NCBI GenBank assembly: GCA_016938155.1
Contig: JAFGVF010000253.1
Coordinates: 1 to 5,211, forward strand
Direction: 5' to 3'
From: Candidatus Cloacimonadota bacterium
Lineage (GTDB): Bacteria > Cloacimonadota > Cloacimonadia > Cloacimonadales > JAFGVF01
Length of the DNA stretch: 5,211 nucleotides
The notes under the pieces are model-generated. The model saw nothing but the letters and a program-made list of their open reading frames with translations. It had not been told where the DNA came from and did no database searches. Numbering within the stretch: position 1 is the first letter of the stretch; each line of letters starts with the position of its first letter. This document shows positions 1-4,673 of this stretch, piece after piece. Both the position numbers and the translations under genes were made by a program.

Positions 1-474
1 ATCGAGTAAAGCCATCATCACTTCATCCTCATCCATACCGGCAGCAGGAATTGTGAAGAAACCTTTACTTTCAAAATTCCAGGCAACTGCACCGCTATCT
101 CCCATAGAACCGCCATATTTAGAGAAGGTATGACGAATTTCTGCAACGGTTCTGTTTTTATTGTCGGTAAGGCATTCTACTATAATTGCTACCCCGTTAT
201 GACCATATCCCTCATAAGAAATCTGTTCGTAACTGGCACCTTCAAGTTCACCTGTTCCGCGTTTGATGGCTCGTTCAATATTATCTTTAGGCATGTTGTT
301 TTGTTTGGCGAGAGCTACTGCCGTACGAAGGGCAGGATTAGTTTCCTGATCTCCGCCACCGTTTTTGGCTGCGATAATAATCTCTTTTACTATTCTTGTG
401 AATATCTTACCGCGCTTAGCGTCGGCTGCACCTTTTTTATGCTTAATTGAGCTCCACTTATTATGTCCGGACAT
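1..474 (-). CDS. yebC: YebC/TACO1-family protein, N-terminal 158 residues (cut by window edge)
   Basis: The reading frame is open from an ATG at 474-472 to the left edge, giving 158 residues; the family is usually about 240-250 long, so roughly the last third is missing. The N-terminus begins [20 protein letters not shown], followed by [12 protein letters not shown], the family signature. The segments [19 protein letters not shown] (about 86-104) and [18 protein letters not shown] (about 107-124) are also classic. The start is set by the signature and by a GAGGT Shine-Dalgarno at 481-485, six bases upstream. Known for the family: cytosolic, historically annotated as a DNA-binding regulator (PmpR, YebC), with more recent work tying YebC/TACO1 proteins to ribosome function on polyproline stretches. 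This supports a role in translation but does not separate the two subtypes. It lies 95 bases downstream of the EF-G-like gene on the same strand, with a hairpin between them. No odd residue is apparent in the visible part. Confidence 0.96.
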   Translation of the reverse strand, partial: MSGHNKWSSIKHKKGAADAKRGKIFTRIVKEIIIAAKNGGGDQETNPALRTAVALAKQNNMPKDNIERAIKRGTGELEGASYEQISYEGYGHNGVAIIVECLTDNKNRTVAEIRHTFSKYGGSMGDSGAVAWNFESKGFFTIPAAGMDEDEVMMALLD

Positions 475-479
475 CTTTT

Positions 480-485
480 TACCTC
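480..485 (-). promoter_or_regulatory. yebC Shine-Dalgarno, complementary to the upstream hairpin arm
   Basis: On the minus strand the sequence reads GAGGTAAAAAGATG, a good ribosome binding site placed 5-6 bases from the yebC start. The hexamer GAGGTA is the exact reverse complement of TACCTC in the 3' arm of the hairpin at 503-522, and it repeats GAGGTA of that hairpin's 5' arm. The site could therefore compete with the 5' arm for pairing. The pairing is visible; any regulatory use is inference. Confidence 0.7.
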
Positions 486-502
486 ATTAATTTATTAAAA
501 TG

Positions 503-522
503 GGGAGGTATTTCTACCTCCC
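503..522 (-). terminator. Hairpin between the EF-G-like gene and yebC (weak terminator or leader element)
   Basis: Eight perfect base pairs (GGGAGGTA with TACCTCCC) enclose a four-base loop, with one more possible G-T pair outside at 502/523. On the minus strand it lies about 48 bases after the EF-G-like stop codon and is followed by CATTTTAATAAATTAATG. The downstream T-run is short and broken, so it could be a leaky intrinsic terminator that lets part of the transcription reach yebC, or a processing or translation-control element. On the plus strand only TT follows, and no plus-strand gene reads into it. Confidence 0.6.
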
Positions 523-569
523 TTCATTAGTGTTAAATCTTCATTACTTGTAAAGAAATATTTTTCAAG

Positions 570-2621
570 TTATTCTTTTTCTTCATGTGCAGCAATCACT
601 TTCTTAGCGATTTCCTCAGGTAATCTTTCGTAATGTGAGAAAGTGTTTGTAAATCTGCCGCGACCCTGAGTGAGGGATTTCAGTGACGGGAAATAGGAGA
701 AAACTTCACTCTGAGGCATCTGAGCCTTGAGTATCTGTTTGCGACCGGTTTGCTCCATTCCGAGGATTCTTCCTCTACGGGTCGAAATATCACCCATAAC
801 ATCACCCATATACTCTGAGGGGATAACAATATCTGCAATCATTATCGGTTCGAGAAGGATTGGTTTTGCTTCTTCAAAGGCAAGCTTCAAGCATTGGGAT
901 GCTGCTATCTTGAATGCCATTTCTGATGAGTCAACATCATGGTAGGAACCGAAGTAGAGCTCAACTGCAATGTCCACAATCTCATAACCTGCAACCACGC
1001 CTCTCTTGAGAGATTCGTGCAGTCCTTTTTCGATGGCAGGGATGTAGTTTGATGGTATTACGCCACCGACAATTGCATTGATGAATTCAAAGCCTTCGCC
1101 ACGATCTCTCGGTTTGACTCTGAAATATACTTCGCCGTATTGTCCCTTTCCACCGGATTGTTTCTTATGTTTGTATTTAACATCTGCACTACCCATAATT
1201 GTCTCTTTATAAGGAACTTTCGGGTCTTGTAATGTGGCTTCAACCTTATATCTTGCTTTCAGTTTTTTCTGTAGAAGTGAAATCTGCTGAGAACCCATAC
1301 CGGCAATAACATTCTCGTGTGTTTCCATATTAATTATGCTACGGATGGTTGGGTCTTCGTTACTGAGTTTAGATATTGCTTCACCGATTTTATCTTCATC
1401 TGATTGATTAACGGCTTTGATTGCCTGCCAATAAATTGGCTGAGGAAGCTCAATTGCGGGGAAGCACATGTGGCTGCCTATCTTCACCATAGAACAAAGG
1501 TTCCTGGCTGTTTTAAGTTTAACAAGTCCACCGATTTCTCCCGCTCTCAATTCGGCTGTATCTTTGCGGTTCTTACCCATCATATAGAACATATTGCCGA
1601 CTTTGTCTTTACCGTCTTTTTCTGGTACAAAAACATCCAAGGCATTGGTAAGAGCTCCTGAGAAAACACGGATATAAGCAATGTCACCCATAATCGGGTC
1701 GGCATAATTCTTGAAAATATAAGCCACAAGGTCGCCTTCAGGTGATACAATCATTTTCTTCGGCTCATTGTTGACCAATATCTCAATTTCATTCATATCA
1801 GCTGGGGAAGGCAGGTAATTTATACAGGCATCAATAAATGCCCTAATGCCTTTATTGGTGGAAGCTGAACTTGCAAAAGCAGGGATTATACTCTTGTTTG
1901 CAACTGCCTTGATTAAACCTGAAATCATATCTTCGGTACTGAGTTCCATGGAATCAAGGAATTTTTCTAAAAGAGCTTCGTCCGTTTCTGCAATGTTCTC
2001 CATCAGTTCAAGACGCTTGTCTTCTACCAATCCTGCCATATCGGCAGGAATATCGGTAACTTCATTGTCTATATATGCTTTTTGTTTTATTAAGTCAACA
2101 ACTCCGAGGAAACTGCCTTCTGCACCTATTGGTATCATTACAGGAGTAATTTTTATTCCCATGTTTTCGTAAATCATGTCGATTACTTTATAGTAATCGG
2201 CATTATCATTATCCATGCGATTTATCAGAAGTGCTTTGCCAGGGTGTTTGTTCTCAAGAAGTTCAAGTGCCTGTTCAAGACCAACTTCAAAACCACCGGA
2301 TGCATTGGCAACGATTACGGCTGTTTCGCATGCCACTGTGGATGTTGTTTGATCACCAATCATATCAGGATTTCCGGGTGTGTCAATAATATTGATTCTC
2401 CAGTCCTTCCAATCTATATAACCGATGCCTGTCATTAAGGACATCTTTCTCTCAATTTCTTCAGGGTCAAAATCAAGAACGGTGTTACCTTCATCAATCT
2501 TACCGACTTTTGATGTCATCTTTGTAAGATAAAAGAGGTGTTCCGCAAGAGTGGTTTTACCTGCTCCGCTTGAGCCGAACAAGGCGATATTTCTTATGTT
2601 CTGTAAACTGTATTGTTTCAT
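570..2621 (-). CDS. EF-G-like translational GTPase (divergent second-type elongation factor G)
   Basis: The 683-residue product has the full five-domain EF-G layout and near-normal length (about 690-700). The G domain (about 1-275) contains P-loop GSSGAGKTT (16-24), switch I region EIERKMSL (56-63), G3 DTPGN (80-84) and G4 NRMD (134-137). Domain II covers about 276-385, domain III about 387-475, domain IV about 476-593 with GGKGQYGEV (490-498) and SYHDVDSSEMAFK (559-571), and domain V about 594-683 with GDVMGDISTRRG. Canonical EF-G has HIDAGKTT, RGITI, DTPGH and NKMD. Here the P-loop Asp is Gly19, the switch I Thr position is Ser62, the DTPGH His is Asn84 and NKMD is NRMD. This points to the EF-G-like/EF-G II branch rather than housekeeping FusA. 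Members bind GTP and act on the ribosome in the cytosol, but the exact job (translocation, recycling, stress) is unsettled. The start is the only sensible ATG, after GGGGGAAAT. It is followed by yebC on the same strand. Confidence 0.93.
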   Translation of the reverse strand: MKQYSLQNIRNIALFGSSGAGKTTLAEHLFYLTKMTSKVGKIDEGNTVLDFDPEEIERKMSLMTGIGYIDWKDWRINIIDTPGNPDMIGDQTTSTVACETAVIVANASGGFEVGLEQALELLENKHPGKALLINRMDNDNADYYKVIDMIYENMGIKITPVMIPIGAEGSFLGVVDLIKQKAYIDNEVTDIPADMAGLVEDKRLELMENIAETDEALLEKFLDSMELSTEDMISGLIKAVANKSIIPAFASSASTNKGIRAFIDACINYLPSPADMNEIEILVNNEPKKMIVSPEGDLVAYIFKNYADPIMGDIAYIRVFSGALTNALDVFVPEKDGKDKVGNMFYMMGKNRKDTAELRAGEIGGLVKLKTARNLCSMVKIGSHMCFPAIELPQPIYWQAIKAVNQSDEDKIGEAISKLSNEDPTIRSIINMETHENVIAGMGSQQISLLQKKLKARYKVEATLQDPKVPYKETIMGSADVKYKHKKQSGGKGQYGEVYFRVKPRDRGEGFEFINAIVGGVIPSNYIPAIEKGLHESLKRGVVAGYEIVDIAVELYFGSYHDVDSSEMAFKIAASQCLKLAFEEAKPILLEPIMIADIVIPSEYMGDVMGDISTRRGRILGMEQTGRKQILKAQMPQSEVFSYFPSLKSLTQGRGRFTNTFSHYERLPEEIAKKVIAAHEEKE

Positions 2622-2714
2622 ATTTCCCCCGTATTTTTAGGTATTATTCTAACAATTTTGAACCCATTTTTTGAAAGGCATTATGCTTGTCAATAAAAGC
2701 TTATAATTATTAAT

Positions 2715-2723
2715 ATTATACCA
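2715..2723 (-). promoter_or_regulatory. Candidate extended -10 promoter for the EF-G-like gene
   Basis: The minus strand reads TGGTATAAT, a perfect TATAAT preceded by the TGn extension typical of promoters with weak -35 elements. It would start transcription near 2708 and give a leader of roughly 87 bases before the EF-G-like ATG at 2621. No good -35 lies 17 bases upstream (ATGATT at 2743-2738). A separate TTGACA on the minus strand closer to the gene (around 2690) lacks a convincing -10. If the host uses the Bacteroidota TAnnTTTG type of promoter, this match could be chance in AT-rich DNA. Confidence 0.4.
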
Positions 2724-2727
2724 AGTT

Positions 2728-2778
2728 GAGACCGTCCAATCATCTTCTTCCATCCATGATAGGATTGACTACCGTCTC
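2728..2778. repeat. Imperfect inverted repeat upstream of the EF-G-like gene
   Basis: GAGAC (2728-2732) pairs with GTCTC (2774-2778), GT (2734-2735) with AC (2771-2772), and CAATC (2737-2741) with GATTG (2763-2767). That gives 12 pairs interrupted by a mismatch and a small internal loop, around a loop of about 21 bases. The left arm covers the region where the -35 of the 2715-2723 promoter would sit. It could be an operator, a transcribed hairpin or a decayed dispersed element; nothing here decides which. Confidence 0.4.
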
Positions 2779-2820
2779 TCTCCCGACCCTCCTACGCCTT
2801 TGCCCAAGATACCCGTATGT

Positions 2821-2842
2821 GACCCGCAGGAGACCCGCAGGA
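2821..2842. repeat. Tandem duplication of an 11-bp unit
   Basis: GACCCGCAGGA occurs twice in perfect tandem, 2821-2831 and 2832-2842, followed by GCAACGCAATGGGATGAATG. The surroundings (about 2780-2865) are clearly richer in G and C than the AT-rich DNA on both sides and show no reading frame. This suggests a dispersed or imported element rather than native spacer. Two copies are too few to call a satellite. Confidence 0.75.
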
Positions 2843-2953
2843 GCAACGCAATGGGATGAATGGTGAAAAGCACGATAAATACTATTGTGTAGCTTAAATT
2901 TCTTGGGTTTCGGAATTATTATTATGTAAACTTGTCCTCAATTGCGTTTAAAA

Positions 2954-3009
2954 GGAGGTACTACTTCAGCTGTACTATTAAATTGAAGTGCAGCTGAAGC
3001 AGCACCTCC
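2954..3009. repeat. Long imperfect palindrome, copy 1 of a two-copy element
   Basis: The arms 2954-2976 and 2987-3009 pair without any bulge. Of 23 positions, 20 are Watson-Crick, one is T-G (2973/2990) and two are A-C (2960/3003, 2963/3000); the ten-base centre (2977-2986) is AT-rich. The core is CTTCAGCTG with CAGCTGAAG and the ends are GGAGG/CCTCC. It is preceded by AAAA at 2950-2953, so minus-strand RNA would show a stem followed by UUUU. A second copy in the same orientation lies at 4537-4593. It resembles REP/MITE-type intergenic repeats; it lacks the GTTRRRY core sites of integron attC. The identity of the family is unknown to me. Confidence 0.9.
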
Positions 3010-3253
3010 ACAAGAAAGGCGTTTTTTCAACTCTAAAGTTGTTAGGTTCACTCAATAAATGCATCTATTCAAAAAGCGACTCGCAAAAACTAAAAAACTT
3101 TCCGTTAAATCGATTTGTCTTCATATCTTTCGATTTATTAGCAGTCATGTAATGAACACTCTTGAGATGAACAATGCAGAAATTGTGAAGTTTGCTTGAC
3201 TGTTTTTTTTAATTGGTAAAAGTAGGAAAACTACAATTGGACAGGAGTATAAG

Positions 3254-3574
3254 ATGGAGAAGAATCAAGGGATTCAAATCAACTTTGAAAACTTAATGAA
3301 GTTAGGTTTCGGGGTAATCGATGTTCGTTTTAAGGATTATGAGATAACTCATTCTCATTATAAATATGTAATTGCAGCAGTTGATTCAGACCGAGACGAG
3401 TTTTACACACAGATGTTGAAGAGTTATACAGGCAAGGAATTCAAGACAGGAGAGATTGAAGAAGTCTGGATTGCAATTCTTGAGCATAAGATAAACATGA
3501 GCAAGATTTTGAATCGTGATATTGCCATCAAAGTGGCAGCTATGGACTATGTAGAGACAAGACTCACCTTTTAG
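3254..3574 (+). CDS. Unrecognised 106-residue protein, first gene of the ndk pair
   Basis: I do not recognise this family with confidence. The ATG has a strong Shine-Dalgarno, AGGAG at 3243-3247, six bases upstream, and the frame runs to TAG at 3572-3574, five bases before ndk, so it is very likely a real first gene of a two-gene unit. The product is soluble-looking, with no signal peptide, membrane segment or cysteines. The N-terminal half reads as mixed alpha/beta (GFGVIDVRFKDYEIT at about 18-32, YKYVIAAVDSD at about 36-46). The C-terminal half, from W72 to Y99 (VWIAILEHKINMSKI then NRDIAIKVAAMDYVET), looks helical. That helical stretch faintly recalls segments preceding GGDEF domains in some diguanylate cyclases, but there is no GGDEF domain here and this is an impression from memory only. 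Tight linkage to ndk suggests shared expression, not a known shared function. Confidence 0.8.
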   Translation: MEKNQGIQINFENLMKLGFGVIDVRFKDYEITHSHYKYVIAAVDSDRDEFYTQMLKSYTGKEFKTGEIEEVWIAILEHKINMSKILNRDIAIKVAAMDYVETRLTF

Positions 3575-3579
3575 AAGCT

Positions 3580-3978
3580 ATGGAAAAGACTCTTGTACTA
3601 ATTAAACCTGATGCAGTCAGAGCAGGTAAAATCGGTGAGATTATCTCTATGTTTGAAGCCAAGAAGTTTAAAATCGATGCAATGTTGATGTTCCGGTTCA
3701 CTAATGAAATCGTCGAAAGATTCTATGCTGTTCACCGTGAAAAGGATTTCTTCCCTGATTTGCTGAAGTTCATGACTTCAGGTAATACAATTGCTATGAT
3801 TGTCAGCGGTCAAAACACTGTTTCAAGAGTTCGCAACCTGATTGGTCCCACTGACCCGGCAGAATGCGAACCGGATACTGTTAGAGGAAGATTTGCGACT
3901 TCTGTCAGAAGAAACGCTGTTCATGCCTCTGATTCCCACGAACATTATTTAATTGAAAAAGAAGTTATCTTCGGGTAA
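3580..3978 (+). CDS. ndk: Nucleoside diphosphate kinase
   Basis: The 132-residue product transfers the gamma-phosphate of ATP to nucleoside diphosphates through a phosphohistidine, supplying NTPs and dNTPs in the cytosol. Length is slightly below the usual 135-150. The family landmarks occur in order: KPDAV with Lys9, FYAVHREKDFF with Tyr49 and Phe57, FMTSG (64-68), RNLIGPTDP with Arg85 and Thr91, VRGRF with Arg102, and NAVHASDS with Asn112 and catalytic His115. Every active-site residue sits at a constant offset of -3 from human NDPK numbering, so the enzyme should be active. One small oddity is Ala116 where NxxHGSDS usually has Gly. The start is five bases after the preceding stop and has only AGAAG very close to it, so translation is probably coupled to the upstream gene. 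A strong terminator follows. Confidence 0.98.
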   Translation: MEKTLVLIKPDAVRAGKIGEIISMFEAKKFKIDAMLMFRFTNEIVERFYAVHREKDFFPDLLKFMTSGNTIAMIVSGQNTVSRVRNLIGPTDPAECEPDTVRGRFATSVRRNAVHASDSHEHYLIEKEVIFG

Positions 3979-3997
3979 TTAGTCCTTTATAGAATTT

Positions 3998-4027
3998 GGC
4001 GGGAGTTGGAAACAATTCCCGCCTTTT
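3998..4027 (+). terminator. Rho-independent terminator of the ndk unit
   Basis: GGCGGGAGTTG (3998-4008) pairs with CAATTCCCGCC (4013-4023) over 11 positions with one G-T pair. The stem closes on a GAAA tetraloop and is followed directly by TTTT and then AGTTTG. It starts 19 bases after the ndk stop codon. On the minus strand AAATT precedes it but the T-run there is also modest, so it may stop traffic from the right as well. Confidence 0.9.
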
Positions 4028-4146
4028 AGTTTGTATGGCTAATCACCTTGCCAATCTGTCACCTTTAACTTTCAAATGGTCATTAAACCTTTAAAATGGT
4101 TGGTTTTAAGCAGTAGAGGACATTAAAACTAATCATTCTCGCCCCA

Positions 4147-4163
4147 TGCTCCGCTACGGTGCA
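4147..4163. repeat. Short hairpin
   Basis: TGC (4147-4149) pairs with GCA (4161-4163), then after a T-T mismatch CCG (4151-4153) pairs with CGG (4157-4159), around a CTA loop. It is small enough to be chance and is listed because it opens the hairpin cluster. Confidence 0.35.
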
Positions 4164-4201
4164 GGTCTGATTGAAGGGAGGAAGAAAATTCACTTCTTCT
4201 C

Positions 4202-4229
4202 GTAGAGACGCACGGTCGTGCGTCTCTAC
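4202..4229. repeat. Near-perfect 28-bp GTAGAGAC...GTCTCTAC palindrome
   Basis: GTAGAGACGCACG pairs perfectly with CGTGCGTCTCTAC over 13 base pairs around a central GT. Palindromes with GTAG(A/G)G ends and variable centres are, to my knowledge, frequent dispersed intergenic repeats in several bacterial groups including cyanobacteria and Bacteroidota relatives; their mobilising enzyme is not evident here. No T-run follows on the plus strand (ATTATC), and on the minus strand GAGAAG follows, so it does not look like a terminator. Confidence 0.85.
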
Positions 4230-4244
4230 ATTATCAAAAAATAC

Positions 4245-4352
4245 AAATGGAAGCAGGCACCATTACGAGCTTGCGAGTTCGGGGCAATGCGTAATTGAGC
4301 AACAAGAATAGTATAACCTTTATAGGGTTGAGAGGTCATTGGTGCTTCATTT
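4245..4352. repeat. Possible three-way branched stem-loop element
   Basis: The outer arms AAATG/GAAGCA...CCA (4245-4262) and TGGTGCTTCATTT (4340-4352) pair over about 13 positions with a bulged G and a four-base bulge. Enclosed are a helix ATTACG (4262-4267) with CGTAAT (4290-4295) and a hairpin AACCTT (4315-4320) with AGGGTT (4324-4329, one T-G pair). The order gives a clover-like fold about 108 bases long. Individual helices are short and could be chance. No known RNA family was recognised. Confidence 0.35.
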
Positions 4353-4401
4353 CCATGGGCTTACGCCACATGGCAATTCACATTCAGCTCATGTAGGGCT
4401 G
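4353..4401. repeat. Pair of hairpins of the CCATGGGCTTAC type
   Basis: First hairpin, 4353-4373: CCATGGGC pairs with GCC plus CATGG, with one bulged A (4368) and a TTAC loop. Second hairpin, 4385-4401: CAGCTC pairs with GGGCTG (one T-G pair) around ATGTA. The spacer is CAATTCACATT. Phrases such as CCATGGGCTTAC followed by an AGCCC...GGGCT hairpin occur, as far as I remember, as dispersed intergenic repeats in Bacteroidota-like genomes. This copy appears decayed, since the bulge and the T-G pair look like single changes from perfect arms. Confidence 0.6.
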
Positions 4402-4454
4402 GGCTTTTCAGCGGGAGTTCATAGCAGTGCAGGGAGTTTCATGTTTTACTCGTA

Positions 4455-4476
4455 GGGGTTCAACAATTTGAACCCT
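4455..4476. repeat. GTAGGGGTTCAA-type palindrome with a decayed right end
   Basis: GGGTTCAA (4456-4463) pairs perfectly with TTGAACCC (4468-4475) around CAAT, with an extra G-T pair at 4455/4476. The left flank reads CGTAG, as does the left edge of the palindrome at 4202, while the expected CTAC on the right is absent (CCGC instead). It probably belongs to the same general class as the 4202-4229 element. Confidence 0.7.
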
Positions 4477-4536
4477 CCGCCCTCAGCTCGCACCACTGGA
4501 AGCCACTCTATTATTCTACTTCAATTATGATGAAAA

Positions 4537-4593
4537 GGGGTTACTGCTTTAGCTGTACACACAAAAATACAGTGCAGCTGAAGCAGCACCTCC
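4537..4593. repeat. Long imperfect palindrome, copy 2; possible terminator for the aminotransferase gene
   Basis: Arms 4537-4558 and 4572-4593 pair with G-T pairs at 4539/4591, 4550/4580 and 4556/4574 and mismatches at 4541/4589 and 4543/4587. The right arm plus the next base (4571-4594) is identical over 24 bases to copy 1 (2987-3010). The left arm differs at four positions and the loop is unrelated. AAAA at 4533-4536 precedes it, so leftward transcription from the aminotransferase would meet a long stem followed by UUUU about 80 bases after its stop codon, which fits an intrinsic terminator. Confidence 0.88.
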
Positions 4594-4673
4594 ATGTTAA
4601 GCACTCATTATAGAGAAAGGGCGTTTATCAGAGTGAAACAAGAACGGACATCCTCAGAGCGAGGACATATGTT

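Larger units (their letters stand above)
2622..3253. other. Divergent intergenic region, about 630 bases, no gene seen
   Basis: It separates the leftward EF-G-like gene from the rightward ORF-ndk pair. I find no convincing coding frame on either strand. It holds an extended -10 promoter candidate for the leftward gene (2715-2723), an imperfect inverted repeat (2728-2778), a C/G-rich stretch with a tandem 11-mer (2821-2842) and a 56-nt palindrome (2954-3009). Then comes an AT-rich segment (about 3030-3250) expected to carry the rightward promoter. TTGACT at 3196-3201 and TACAAT at 3232-3237 are the best single elements there, but they are not well spaced to each other. Confidence 0.7.
4028..4673. 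other. Convergent intergenic region, about 650 bases, rich in hairpins and without a gene
   Basis: It lies between the ends of ndk and the aminotransferase gene. No reading frame, tRNA or rRNA is convincing on either strand. After an AT-rich lead (4028-4136), palindromes follow closely at 4147-4163, 4202-4229, 4245-4352, 4353-4373, 4385-4401, 4455-4476 and 4537-4593. Composition changes several times along it. It reads as a pile-up of dispersed repeat elements in a safe position behind two converging genes. Confidence 0.75.

Noticed and set aside
130..450. Plus-strand open frame of 106 codons opposite yebC
   Set aside because: It is antisense to strongly conserved YebC codons and has no ribosome binding site or recognisable motif.
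503..522. The GGGAGGTA hairpin as a third, internally deleted copy of the long palindrome
   Set aside because: Only the GGAGGTA/ACCTCC ends match, and these are short and Shine-Dalgarno-like; the CAGCTG core is absent, so chance is the simpler explanation.
1058..1243. Minus-strand open frame of 61 codons inside the EF-G-like gene, along with plus-strand frames opposite it (727-945, 1404-1661, 1846-2172, 2244-2438)
   Set aside because: All lie within the well-conserved EF-G reading frame and show no family features; they are shadow frames.
3152..3199. Short plus-strand frame of 15 codons (MNTLEMNNAEIVKFA)
   Set aside because: No Shine-Dalgarno, very short, and in AT-rich DNA where such frames are frequent; its end overlaps the TTGACT promoter-like element.
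2954..4593. The two long palindromes as CRISPR repeats or integron attC sites
   Set aside because: They lie 1.6 kb apart with genes between, so not a CRISPR array; the ends are GGAGG/CCTCC rather than RYYYAAC/GTTRRRY, and no cas or integrase gene is present.
4651..4665. TCCTC...GAGGA hairpin just after the aminotransferase stop
   Set aside because: Only five base pairs and no T-run on the minus strand, so not a credible terminator; the palindrome at 4537-4593 is better.
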